Notes under the pieces: generated by a model
Told to the model about the DNA's origin: nothing
What the model saw: only the letters and a program-made list of their open reading frames with translations
The model's database searches: none
From: Bradyrhizobium liaoningense
GTDB lineage: Bacteria > Pseudomonadota > Alphaproteobacteria > Rhizobiales > Xanthobacteraceae
DNA length: 64,000 nucleotides
Reading direction: 5' to 3'
NCBI RefSeq assembly: GCF_018130785.1
Contig: NZ_JAFCJT010000009.1
Span: forward strand, 124,001 to 188,000
Part shown: positions 28,980-38,500 of the stretch, in pieces
How the letters are laid out: each line of letters starts with the position of its first letter
Position numbering within the stretch: position 1 is the stretch's first letter
Program-made: the position numbers and the translations under genes

Positions 28980-29800
28980 GCGTTTCGGGCAGCCGGCAGG
29001 CGGAAGTCGAACTATACCATCTCGGCGGCACAGCTGGTTCGGTCGCACTCATCTGTGCGCCCTATGCCGGTGGGGGAAACGCGATCTTTCGTTCATGGCC
29101 AAAATCACTTCCATCAGTCGACTTCTATGCGCTTAGTCTCCCAGGACGCGAAGCTCGGTTTTCCGAACCGCCGTTCTCCGCGCTCAACACCCTCGTCACT
29201 TCCGCCGTGGAAGCCATGCGGCCGCTTGAGAGCCGGGCCTTCGCGCTATTCGGTCACAGCATGGGTGGATTGGTCGCCTTCGAAGTCGCCCGACAATTAC
29301 GCAGAAGTAATGCCAGGGCGCCAATCCATCTCTTTGTCTCCGGTTTCCGGGCGCCTCACCTGCCCGACCCCAAGCCACCGCTGTTCGACCTGCCGCGAGT
29401 CCGATTCATTGACGAACTCCGCCGGATCTCCGCGCCGAACTTCGACGCGGACCGCTTTCCCGAATTGATAGACCTCATGCTACCCACCCTGCGCGCGGAC
29501 TTCCGTCTGGTCCAGACTTACGACTACCGTCCGGAACCAGCTCTGACTTGCCCCGTCACGGCGTTCGGTGGAACCGAAGACAGCGACGTCGGCGAGCGCG
29601 AATTACGAGAATGGCGACAGCACACCTCGGGAGCTTTCACGATCAGAATGCTGCCGGGCGGCCATTTTTTTCTGCAAACACAATCGCGAGCGCTGTTGAG
29701 GGAAGTTGACCGGCATCTAAGGTCGACGGTGCAAGATGCACGCGCCCCATTCGATGGCTGTAGTGCTGGATCAGTTCACTGCACTAAAACCCAGACATGA
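28976..29800 (+). CDS. External type II thioesterase (GrsT-like)
   Basis: 274 residues of alpha/beta-hydrolase fold. The nucleophile motif is GHSMGG (S95), the acid is in GGTEDSD (about D202) and the His is in LPGGHFF (H230). The N-terminal CAPYAGGG block is typical of NRPS-associated TEII. The start codon overlaps the NRPS stop (ATGA). Type II thioesterases remove stalled or misprimed acyl groups from carrier domains. With no cis TE in either module, this enzyme may also release the product, or release may depend on another factor. The last about 25 residues are unlike the family and may be a poorly conserved tail. Confidence 0.9.
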   Translation: MSVSGSRQAEVELYHLGGTAGSVALICAPYAGGGNAIFRSWPKSLPSVDFYALSLPGREARFSEPPFSALNTLVTSAVEAMRPLESRAFALFGHSMGGLVAFEVARQLRRSNARAPIHLFVSGFRAPHLPDPKPPLFDLPRVRFIDELRRISAPNFDADRFPELIDLMLPTLRADFRLVQTYDYRPEPALTCPVTAFGGTEDSDVGERELREWRQHTSGAFTIRMLPGGHFFLQTQSRALLREVDRHLRSTVQDARAPFDGCSAGSVHCTKTQT

Positions 29801-30130
29801 ATGTCGTCGACCAAGAGCCACCACGATTAAGAAAGCCTTCATCGCTCTTGCCATCCTAAATCGGCGCGAGACCCAACGTCTCTTCACGAAACGCACACAT
29901 GCTACAAGCCTTTCTTGGTGGTCATTTGTAAAATGGAACAAACCAGCGTAAGCCACGGATGGTTAGACTCGCAAAATCCACACGCCTCGCGTGCGACCAC
30001 GTCTACCGTTGTGAGCGGTCTGCGAGGAGCGCCTCAATGATGAGGGGCTAGACTTCGGCCGGACAATGTCGGGTGCCGCGCTCGGCAAGACGCGTCTTGA
30101 AGAAGGTGTCCGCCGAAAGATTATAAGCAC
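29801..30130. other. Intergenic region between convergent units
   Basis: About 330 bp between the thioesterase end and the stop of a minus-strand gene. No gene, and no hairpin I could defend as a terminator. Confidence 0.45.
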
Positions 30131-30949
30131 TCAGCGCTCAGGAAATAAGTCCGGATAACGAACGGCCAATGCCCTTTGAGCAGCACGACGAGTTTCGGCT
30201 GAACAATGTCGGCCAGCTATGCTGGCCAGCACGTCTGAAATATCATCATTGCACAAATAGCCCGCTGCTTCAATCAACCAGCTCTGACCGATATAATTGG
30301 CGCGCAATATCGATGCAATGCGCTGGGACTCTAGATCAAATATGTACTGCTTGCTTCCTGGGATAGGCGGGGCAAGCAAATTCAGCGAAATTGAAAAGTC
30401 GTCAGCAGGCATCTTCTGAATATGAACATCACGAGAAGCTCGATACAGCATTACTTTGTGTTGATGAAGCACTGTCCGCTCCAACAGCTTGAGCTCCACT
30501 TTCTCGCCTACATAGCCTTCGCAATTTCCATCGTAATCGTATATGTGCGTTTCATACCCATTACCAAGATAACCAGCAGTTATGAACTCAAAGTTGTGGT
30601 CATGACCGCGCTCAAAGGAGTAAAGGCGCTTTTCGCTCTCATAATTTACGGGATGCAATAGCCTAGCTGGAAGCCAGACATTGGCACGGACATAGAATTT
30701 ACCCGCGACGCCTCCGAGCATTATCGTTTGCGCCGTGTAATTGTTTTTCGGCTGAAAATCATATATATTCTTCAATTCACCTATGATCACGTTGGCGAGA
30801 AATTGTCGGTTGTTAGACAACATCCGTAGGTGGCCCGCGTGAGATATCAATACGTCTCGAGACATCACGTCGTTGCTTTTGTCGACCAGCTCCAAAAAGT
30901 CTCGGAGTTCGATCTCTCCCTTTTCATCGCCGCCAAACGTGATTGCCAT
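30131..30949 (-). CDS. Cupin-like / C-terminal HEAT-repeat protein of unknown function
   Basis: 272 residues. The central part is beta-rich, with RGHDHNFEF then TAGYLGNGYE and a later RASRDVHIQ. This HxH(x)2E...H spacing resembles a metal-binding cupin such as a non-haem iron dioxygenase. It continues DDFSISLNLLAPP, and the final about 65 residues are helical HEAT-like repeats (QSWLIEAAGYLCNDD, AETRRAAQRALAVRYPDLFP). It ends a coupled minus-strand run with its paralogue-like upstream neighbour 9 bp away and a small peptide gene. Function unknown; a peptide-modifying enzyme is a speculation from context. Confidence 0.6.
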   Translation of the reverse strand: MAITFGGDEKGEIELRDFLELVDKSNDVMSRDVLISHAGHLRMLSNNRQFLANVIIGELKNIYDFQPKNNYTAQTIMLGGVAGKFYVRANVWLPARLLHPVNYESEKRLYSFERGHDHNFEFITAGYLGNGYETHIYDYDGNCEGYVGEKVELKLLERTVLHQHKVMLYRASRDVHIQKMPADDFSISLNLLAPPIPGSKQYIFDLESQRIASILRANYIGQSWLIEAAGYLCNDDISDVLASIAGRHCSAETRRAAQRALAVRYPDLFPER

Positions 30950-30958
30950 CGCAACTTC

Positions 30959-31741
30959 TCAGCTACCTGGAAATAAGATCTCTAGAGCTTTTCTTGCCGC
31001 AGAACTTACGTCCGGATGAGGATCATTCAGTGCATCCCGCAGCAAGCGAACACCTTCGACTTCGTCCATACAAACGACACTCGAAATTGCTGTCCATCTA
31101 ACAAAATGGTCTTTCGATTTTGAGGCTTGGATAATCTCAGGAATTGCATCTTTCCGATCCATTCGGACCAAAATGTCAATTCCGGTTTGGACTCTAGATG
31201 ACATTAGGTTAGCTGACGTACAGTATTTTGCGTCCAGTGAAATTGCGTCAAAATGCCAAAGTAGAGGCATCCTCGGCTTTAGAGACACCGCATAGAGTTG
31301 GAACGTATCGTGTGCGGGAGGAGAGAACCGAAGTACATCAACTCCAGCTCGGGCCCTAAGAATTTCGCCTATTGCCTGGTCCTTTCGACCAACAGCGATT
31401 GGTCGAATAGACCTATCAAAGACTTCTACATTACATCCACTTGGGAGCTTGAATAGCTCAACGTCAAGCGCGCAAGGGCCCAGATTGACACACATGAAGT
31501 CGCTGGCATAACAAATTATCTCTGAGTAACTGGCTGCTGAGGACGTTCCGGCTTTTAGCTTTCCCATCGAAATCCGGAAACCTTCCCCGAGCACAAGCTC
31601 GAGTTCGTCGTCGGATTGAACCGCATCATAGTCTTTTTCATTCGCAATCTTTGATAGCTCACCCTGCAAAAACTCTGACAGGAAGTTTGAGCTGAAAAAC
31701 TCTTCAAAGAACGAGTCATAGTCCCAAAAATTTTCGCTCAT
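30959..31741 (-). CDS. Beta-domain / HEAT-repeat protein, partner of the cupin-like protein
   Basis: 260 residues from ATG at 31741 (AAAGG upstream). The N-terminus is acidic and aromatic (FWDYDSFFEEFFSSNF). The middle is beta-rich (VDVLRFSPPAHDTFQLYAVSLKPRMPLLWHFD), and the C-terminus is a HEAT repeat array (RKDAIPEIIQASKSKDHFVRWTAISSV, DPHPDVSSAARKALEILFPGS). Similar overall architecture to the following 272-residue protein, but it lacks the HxH cluster, so it may be a non-catalytic subunit. The gap to the next gene is 9 bp, which implies an operon. No family name is recognised. Confidence 0.6.
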   Translation of the reverse strand: MSENFWDYDSFFEEFFSSNFLSEFLQGELSKIANEKDYDAVQSDDELELVLGEGFRISMGKLKAGTSSAASYSEIICYASDFMCVNLGPCALDVELFKLPSGCNVEVFDRSIRPIAVGRKDQAIGEILRARAGVDVLRFSPPAHDTFQLYAVSLKPRMPLLWHFDAISLDAKYCTSANLMSSRVQTGIDILVRMDRKDAIPEIIQASKSKDHFVRWTAISSVVCMDEVEGVRLLRDALNDPHPDVSSAARKALEILFPGS

Positions 31742-31909
31742 GCAGCCTTTCGTTGTTTCGAAAAGGCGACCTAAAGCTGGGATGCGGCTCGGGCGCTCCT
31801 CATTCCACGTATCGTGGCTAAAGAACGGCAATTCGCATCTCCAGCTCAAGATTACGCAAGCGCTCATACAGCGCGTGAATCACGATATCAGCAGTCTTAG
31901 CAGCGAGGT

Positions 31910-32101
31910 TCAGCGACCGCCGGGTGCGCTTGATATGCCGGCGAGCGCGGCCGCCTCAACGATGGCAGCCAAGACCGGCACCAGCGAGCAAGCGCCGGCG
32001 CTTGACACTGATACCTCTTCGCGAAGCAAGCGCAGGCTTGCCAGTCGATTCTCAATTTCGTCCATTTTCTTATTGGAACAATGGGTTTCGACATTCGCCA
32101 T
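31910..32101 (-). CDS. 63-residue peptide, candidate precursor peptide
   Basis: Begins MANVETHCSNKKMDE and ends ...AGISSAPGGR. The first about 35 residues are charged and leader-like (ENRLASLRLLREEV). The remainder is small and hydrophobic, starting SSAGACSLVPVLAA. A strong GAGGAG ribosome binding site lies 7 nt before the ATG. It is the second gene of a minus-strand run of four, 28 bp after a DUF2059-like gene and 168 bp before the HEAT pair. The leader-plus-hydrophobic-core shape next to a possible metal-dependent enzyme is the arrangement expected of a ribosomal peptide natural product. A toxin or membrane peptide is equally possible. Confidence 0.55.
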   Translation of the reverse strand: MANVETHCSNKKMDEIENRLASLRLLREEVSVSSAGACSLVPVLAAIVEAAALAGISSAPGGR

Positions 32102-32108
32102 CTTTAGT

Positions 32109-32114
32109 CTCCTC
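32109..32114 (-). promoter_or_regulatory. Strong ribosome binding site of the 63-residue peptide gene
   Basis: GAGGAG (read on the minus strand), 7 nt upstream of the ATG. It supports translation of this short frame over its overlapping alternatives. Confidence 0.6.
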
Positions 32115-32129
32115 TGAGATTAATCGATT

Positions 32130-32687
32130 TCAAATCCCGTATTCTTGCAAGATATCCTTTGCCAAGCGCAGCGCTGCTTTAACCGCAGCCTTCCCTTCCG
32201 CGGAAGAGTAGTGCGTAACTAGACTATCCAGCTCTTCTTCGGAAAGCCTATCTGCGTAAAAATTGATAGCGTACTGACAAACGCTCGACCTCGACTCGGG
32301 TTTGGCCTCACCCAAGGGGATTGAGTTTAACGCATCTATTGCTCCGGCGGCCTCGAGAAATTGCCTGACTTTCTCAGCTTTCAAAGCTGGCGCTTCATTG
32401 ATCGATGTTGCGCCAGACAGAAGCCGGGGCACCAGTTGAGAAAACTCTTTTGACAGCTCTCTCTGCTTGATTCCCTGCTCTGAATTAAGAAACGTTGATG
32501 CCTCCGCAATCTCAGAACTACTCAAGCCGTCGTAGCGCTTGCGTATAAACGCGTGCGCTTCGTCATTTGATATCACCACATCCTTTTTTGGCTTCGTGGG
32601 CTCTACATTCAACGCCGCGAAAATTCTCTTCGGATTTTCACTGCCGCTCGCAAGTAGCAAATCCACCTCGGGTCGATCGCTAGCCAT
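32130..32687 (-). CDS. Uncharacterised protein with DUF2059-like C-terminus
   Basis: 185 residues, cytoplasmic, with ATG preceded by GGAG. The C-terminal stretch YADRLSEEELDSLVTHYSSAEGKAAVK resembles the SEEEL...FY.SP.GK signature of DUF2059 proteins, which are usually secreted or periplasmic. This copy has no signal peptide. The N-terminal half is helical and charged (DEAHAFIRKRYDGLSSSEIAEAS). It appears to be the first gene of the run that includes the 63-residue peptide and the two HEAT proteins. Function unknown. Confidence 0.55.
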   Translation of the reverse strand: MASDRPEVDLLLASGSENPKRIFAALNVEPTKPKKDVVISNDEAHAFIRKRYDGLSSSEIAEASTFLNSEQGIKQRELSKEFSQLVPRLLSGATSINEAPALKAEKVRQFLEAAGAIDALNSIPLGEAKPESRSSVCQYAINFYADRLSEEELDSLVTHYSSAEGKAAVKAALRLAKDILQEYGI

Positions 32688-32720
32688 AGCTACTCCTTCA
32701 CTTAAGGTTTTGTCGTTGCA

Positions 32721-33269
32721 CTAAATTTGCCAATGCTCATTAAGCTGTAGTTCGGGAGAATCCAAACTGACTGGCGTCTGCACAACCTTGGAAGTCGGAG
32801 GTCGGAGTATCTTGTGCAAATTTCTGGACGTGTCAACCAATGATTGCGCCGGAATTCTGAAGCTGATGACTGAGTTCGGGCTGTCAGCCGGTCTAAGCCG
32901 TGTCAACCGGGCTTGCCGCGGTTCGCCGACAGCATCGCCGGCAACGATTGAAGCCTGAGTTGGGCCAGCGGCGGCGAGCCCTGCCACCATGCCGCGAGCT
33001 AGATCGAAGATCCAGGCCGCCACCAGCACGCAGTTCGAGCCGGCGAGACATGGGACGAAACCAGCTGGTTCAACGATCGCCGGTCTTTGAGGCATGAAAG
33101 AATTGTGGGCCCTCCTGAAGTCCGACCACATAAAGAAGAGGACGGAAAAGATAGATTTTGTACCACTGTTGATCTCTACACCGAGCTGTCCAATCACAAC
33201 GCCGACCGGCAGCGTTCCGGCGATACCGGCAAGGCCGAGGTTGCCGATAGTCCGCTTCGCCGAAACCAA
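32721..33269 (-). pseudogene. Frameshifted AspT-family transporter remnant
   Basis: The first 45 codons read as a membrane segment of the aspartate:alanine antiporter family (NLGLAGIAGTLPVGVVIGQLG, then KSIFSVLFF). After about codon 45 the frame ceases to match, but the +2 frame continues with LLYVVGLQEGPQFFHAS, the expected next stretch (family: GPQF). A later block in the original frame (DLARGMVAGL...ASIVAGDAVG) again fits the transporter. A frame shift in mid-gene and an early stop mark it as a broken fragment. Upstream sequence does not clearly supply the N-terminus. Confidence 0.65.
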
Positions 33270-33407
33270 TCGGTGCTCAACACTCTGGGCGCCGCGCCTT
33301 TACGATCAACTGCGCTGCGATACTCCGTTAGCGAAGACGCGGTGGATTACCGAGCTCGATCGGACTAAACTTATGACAGTACTTCGGTCGGCGTCCTCAA
33401 ATGCTAG

Positions 33408-33800
33408 AGGAATCGAAAATAACACCGCCAGCCTACGCTAAAGTGCGAGATCGCGGCCGACCGCCCTACTTCCACTCAATCGTTTACGGCGACATCTCCG
33501 CGTTGATTTGCAAGCACAAACTCACAAAGCTGACGGACAGATCCCGACGGTACGTCCGTCGCAATTTTTCGATCTTGAATTCACAACAAAATTTGCGTTG
33601 CTTTGAGAGATGGCTATTTCTGCAGCTATCGTAGTCAATCGGTAAAGTGAGCGCGTGCGCTTCGAAGCAACCGAATATACAGCTTCCTCTCTCCTTTCCG
33701 TCCGATACCGTCAAGCGTTGTCGGTCCCCTGGCGAGTGGACAATGATCCGCATGCGCGAAAGCGGCCCTCCGGCTAAGGTACCCTTTGATCTGAACCGCA
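33408..33800 (+). repeat. Diverged long direct repeat, copy B
   Basis: Counterpart of 3420-3800, in the same orientation and about 30.0 kb away. Shares atcccgacggta, aatttttcgatcttgaattcaca and tttccgtccgataccgtcaa blocks in the same order and spacing. Non-coding as it stands. It lies between the transporter remnant and the defence island. Confidence 0.65.
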
Positions 33801-33970
33801 AAGGCTTGGCACCGCGCTGGTTTCATATTGCGTCTTGCCTCTTCCGAAGGTGCATCGAGAAGAGCGTTTCTCACATTGCCTAAGTCAGAGCAGGCAATTT
33901 GCGGGCAGAATTCTGGAGTATCCCCGAGGCACAGCGCCCAGGAGCCTCTAGGCCATCCCGCCCTGCCCGG

Positions 33971-34510
33971 TCACTCGTGTTGCATGTAGAACAACTCGAC
34001 CAGGTCCATGATGAGGTCGGCCGGGTCATCCCCCCGTTCCTTGATCGCGATCATCTCGATCAGCTCATCCGGGGTCAGGAAGAGAATAACCTTCTTCTCT
34101 TCGCTGAAGATTGTGTTCCGCTTCAGGTGAGCGGCATGGTTTGGCTTCTTGTTGACGCACAGGACAGCCAACCGCCCCATCGGTTGGGTCAGGTAGTTGC
34201 GGGTTTGATTGACCTCATCCTTCCCGACTTCGCTCGTGTCGTAGTTTTTGAATTCGAACAGAACCATCCTAGCGCCGAGTTCCTTGTAGAGATGTGGCCA
34301 ATGACCGGGGCCTTCGTGGTTTCGGTTAGCGAAAATCGCGTCCCGCCGGTCAATCTGAGAATACGACCGCGGCTGTATCTTTGGTGCCGCCAACGGCGGC
34401 ACCAGCAGGTAGGTCAACGTCTCGATGCAGACGTCCTCAAATTCCTTCCAGCCCGCAAGGCCTGGTGGACATGCTTTAAGGCGGGCGCGCAGCGCGATTG
34501 GGTCGCTCAT
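33971..34510 (-). CDS. Small PD-(D/E)XK nuclease-like protein
   Basis: 179 residues from ATG at 34510, which overlaps the stop of the TIR-endonuclease gene (ATGA). Elements of a restriction-endonuclease-like fold are visible: an early Glu in the helix WKEFEDVCIETL, the Asp in RRDAIFANR (about D55), and FEFKNYD (E..K) about 35 residues later, followed by the QTRNYL helix. It has no DNA-binding domain. The operon position behind the TIR-REase fusion suggests a second nuclease or a partner subunit. Confidence 0.6.
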   Translation of the reverse strand: MSDPIALRARLKACPPGLAGWKEFEDVCIETLTYLLVPPLAAPKIQPRSYSQIDRRDAIFANRNHEGPGHWPHLYKELGARMVLFEFKNYDTSEVGKDEVNQTRNYLTQPMGRLAVLCVNKKPNHAAHLKRNTIFSEEKKVILFLTPDELIEMIAIKERGDDPADLIMDLVELFYMQHE

Positions 34511-35355
34511 TTGAGCCGCCGGTCCGCATGCTTGGCGACCAAGTGGTGGCGCGTCAGCAGGATCCGCTTCAACTCCACACCTTCCACGACGCGCAGGTGA
34601 GTGGACTTCAAGATTTCTCGGCCGGCGGACGTGAGCTGGCCACTCGTGATCAACGCGAGCTTGGTATTTTCGAGTGCGTTGATCGAACGGGCGAACCCGA
34701 TAAATTCCCTGATGGTTTGAACACTGACCCGACCGCTGCTGTGGTGCTTCGCCTCGATGAGCCATTGCTCCGTTGCGAGGGCGCCAAACGGATCACGCAC
34801 CGGCACGCTCGCCCTGAAGTCGAACTGCTTACCATGCACCCTGGGTTCCCGCTCGACCGTGAACCCCAGATCGACCAACAGGTCTCCTACGAGGTCTTCA
34901 AAGGACTGCGGCGTGAACTCTGATAAGTCGATATCGACACTCGCGGAGAGGTGCGACACCAAAGCGTCCATGGCGCGCTGTTTGTCACCCCGAAAATCGA
35001 GATACTGTATCCTCGACAAGGAGAGCGGCATCTCCACGTTCTCGAGGAGCACCGGAACGACCGTCACTGCCCTATCGCTGTATTCGCGAATGGCCTCGGA
35101 GGTCTCGGCCATCACCCAGTCGGAAGCCAACGCTGCGTGGGTCACGAGGATTATAAGGTAGTCGGCGGCCCGAAGTTGGCCCTCGATCGCCGCCGCCCAG
35201 TTCTCCCCAGGCGCGACGTGTGAGTCCCTCCAGACGCCAATTCCAGCAGCCTCGAGCCGCGTCGCAAGCTCGGCAGCAACGTCCGCATCGGATCGAGCGT
35301 AGCTGATGAATACAGAGGGGCTTGATCGGGAGCCGTCGTTGGATGCCTCAGCCAT
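34507..35355 (-). CDS. TIR domain fused to Mrr-like restriction endonuclease domain
   Basis: 282 residues. TIR domain at about 13-115: VFISYARSD, then RDSHVAPGENW, LIILVT and SDWVMAE with the catalytic-position Glu (E84). Restriction endonuclease domain at about 143-275: SFEDLVGDLL, QFDFRAS (D179) and LIEAKHH (E201..K203), then LITSGQLTSAGREI, an Mrr_cat-like block. TIR domains in bacterial immunity typically degrade NAD+ or make cyclic ADPR signals. Joining TIR to an Mrr-type nuclease in one chain suggests either two toxic outputs or TIR used as a protein-interaction domain. It is coupled to the next nuclease-like gene and lies 233 bp from the giant ATPase gene. Confidence 0.8.
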   Translation of the reverse strand: MAEASNDGSRSSPSVFISYARSDADVAAELATRLEAAGIGVWRDSHVAPGENWAAAIEGQLRAADYLIILVTHAALASDWVMAETSEAIREYSDRAVTVVPVLLENVEMPLSLSRIQYLDFRGDKQRAMDALVSHLSASVDIDLSEFTPQSFEDLVGDLLVDLGFTVEREPRVHGKQFDFRASVPVRDPFGALATEQWLIEAKHHSSGRVSVQTIREFIGFARSINALENTKLALITSGQLTSAGREILKSTHLRVVEGVELKRILLTRHHLVAKHADRRLK

Positions 35356-35588
35356 TCGTTCCCCCTGACCGATCCGTGTTGCCGTCTGCTTCGAGACTGT
35401 GAATAGCCGACATCGTCGTCTTCGCCAACGAAATCGTTGTGAGCAACGTTATCCAAGGCGGAAACCTCGAACGCGTCCCGAGTACCTGACCAGTTTCGAC
35501 GGGCATGACTGGAGATGAACCGATGTGGAACGAGCTTTGACTGCGCCGCATCCTATTCGCCGACGTTGCAGATCCGAGGTGACCTTTT

Positions 35589-38500
35589 CTATCGGCGGCG
35601 GCTGAAATTGTAGCGGATGCTGTCACCGGCAATGTTCAGCACCCCGTCGGCATCGGGGCTGAGCGGATTGGGAAGAATGTCGACCGTCGTCGAGCCTGTC
35701 TGACCGACGTTCGCCACATAGGCGATCACGTAGCGCTCCGCCGACCTCGAGCGGGCGACGTCGCGCGCTTTGCGAACCTCGGTCTCGCCGAGCTCAAATT
35801 GGCACGGGTCCTCCATACTCGCTTTCACTTCGATGTACCAGATCTGCTTGTTGAAGCTGATGCAGAAGTCGTAACCAAGCCCGTCGTCACCCTCCTGCCC
35901 GTTGAATAGCGTCGCATTGCCGGACACCCAGCAACGGTCGATGTCCTGACCAGGTTGCCGCGTCTTGAGCCAGTGGTACACGGTCAGCTCGCCGAGGCGA
36001 CCGATCATGTCCTTCTTCTCCTGCGGAATCCCACGGTAGGCGCCACCGCCGCCCCCTCCGCCGGAACCGCGATTACGCCGCCGCGCGTCCTCGGCGGGAC
36101 CGAGATTGGCGAAGGTACCGATAGGTCTGTTGAGCACGGCCTTCGGAAGCCCACTTGCAATCTCCTCAGACAGCTTCAGCCAATCGACCGTTTGCGGATC
36201 ACGCATTTCGCCATTCAGTTTCAGCGATCGGGCCTCGCGATCGCGACGCTCGCGATCCTCACGCGCCTTCTGCGCCGCGGCCTCGACCTCAGTCTCGGGA
36301 ACACCGAGCCTTTCCCTGTCGAGCGTGAGCTCCATCCCTTTCGGCCAGACCCCGAGTCGGCCGAACCAGCTTAGCAGCTCGCCGTCGCTCCAAGCCCTGC
36401 AGTCGAATGCCCCGGCATCGTCGAGGCGCCGGCGCAGTTCTGATTCCGCTGTTACAGGATCCCGCCAGAGCTCGTGCACTGGCACCGCATGCTGGATGCT
36501 CCAGGCCCGAACGAGTGGCTGCGCTGACCGCCCGGTTTGCCGGGCGGCTTTTGTGTTCGCGGCCCTGACCACCGCCACATCCTCAAGCCCATGAGGATTG
36601 CTTCCTATCGGTGGGGCACCCTTCGCCGCGAGCCATTTCTCCACGTGCTCCTCGAGCAGTGCATCTGGCACGCGTAGGAAGCGCGTCAACCAGGCTGGAT
36701 CCGGTCGCAGGTCGGACAAACCCTCGCGCGCACTCTTGTAACGCTCATCCGGCTCGAACTTGAATACAGTCGGGGCCACCATATTCCTGAGTGCATCACC
36801 GATCGCGATACGACAATCCTCCACCAAGAACGCGAGCTGCGACGTTTGCGCCGCCAGGTCAACGTCGGGTGCGCTTCCCGTCGCCACGAGGCTCGCATTG
36901 AACGCGGCGAAGTCGAGCGCCAACCGCTCCCGCAGCTCGCCAGTTGAGAAGCTCAACTTGACGGCCTCAACGACTTTCGCGGGTGACACGGCGGCTTCTG
37001 AAGGAAAGCAGGCGCGCAGGAGATCGATAAGGGCCGCGCCGTCCTCGGTGGCAGCGAGTTCGCCGTCCAGCCACGTCTTTAGCCCCTCCTCGTGACCGAC
37101 CACATGAACGATAGCGCGTAGCCATGGGAGCTGACGGTGGATCCGCTCGCCGAGAGAGTCGCGGGCAACCTGGCTCGCCCGTTCGCTAAGGTCGAGCGCC
37201 TTGCAGAGACGAATCCAATCCTCGTGCCCAATCGGCCGATCATCGACGGGAATCCCGTCCAGGGAGAGCTGGCGGATCAGCAGCCTCATGTGCGGCACGA
37301 CTGCAGGATGCTGGATGGCGTCGCCAATTGCCGGCAGGGCCGCCTCCACATGCGACCAGCTGAACGCTCCCTCGCCCACGATGACGACGAGAGGTTCGCC
37401 ATCGGTCCGCCGCAACGCATAGGCTTTACGAGGCGTGGACGGCATCACATTGCGATCTGCGAGCATGAAGCTCACGCTGCCCTTTATCTGAAGCTCGATG
37501 CGGTCCAGCGACTGGATGATGCTCGACCGGTCCGCAGGCAGGCGGTTGAGATCGATGCTATCCAACGCCTCGAGCGCCACGGCAAGTACAGGACGGAGCC
37601 ACGGGCACTGATCCACTAGCCGCGCACCGCGCGGGAGCTCCCCGAGCGGCGCACCGCCAACGTGGACGGCGTAGGCCAGCTCCGACGTTCGACGGATCTG
37701 CTTCTCGTAGAGCCGCTGCAGGAGCGTCCCGATTTTGGCCGGCTCGGTGGTGCGCACGTCGACGAGCGGATCGCCGATCACCTCGACAAGTCCCGTCGCG
37801 ATCGAATCCGCGCTGTCGCGGACATACACGGTCTCCGCCCCGCTGCCTAAGAGGCTCGCCAACCCGAGTTCGCCACGGCGACGCACGAGAAGTCGGGTCG
37901 GAGGCCTTCCTGGTGGAGCCGCCGCCTCCGGCGCGCCGTACTGGTCAGCCAGGCGCACCAGGCAGCGGTTATAGATGTTGACTAGCTCGCGTTCGTGGAA
38001 GCGGGTGACGCCGCCCCCGGCGAACTGCTCCGCTAGAAAACCCACCTGATCAAGCAGGCTCTCGTTCGCCTGAAATGTCCTGAACCCGGCGTGCGTGCGC
38101 AATTTATCGTTCGCCGCCTCCGGCGCACGGTCTAGGGCGCGTGTCAGTTTGAACGACGGACGACGAAGGAATGGAGGATAACGGTCCGAGCCCGTCGGAA
38201 GCCATACTTCCGCCGCCTTGCAGCGTCGACGCTTCCATCCATCTGCGACTGGTTCCTCGCATGGCACCCAGGCGGCCGATCGCAGAAACGCGGCGAGCGG
38301 GGTTGGCCATTTTCGGGTATCTGACCTGTAGCTATGTCTGTGACGAACCTCCATCCAGAGATGCTGGTACTCGACCAAGCCGACCCAGTCGACGATGAGC
38401 GTCGCGTACGCATCAAGAGCATCGTCGGTGAAGTCGCCGACCTCGGACTGTCCGGGCAGCCACCAGAGCGCATCAGCCACCTCATAGCTGGTCGACGACT

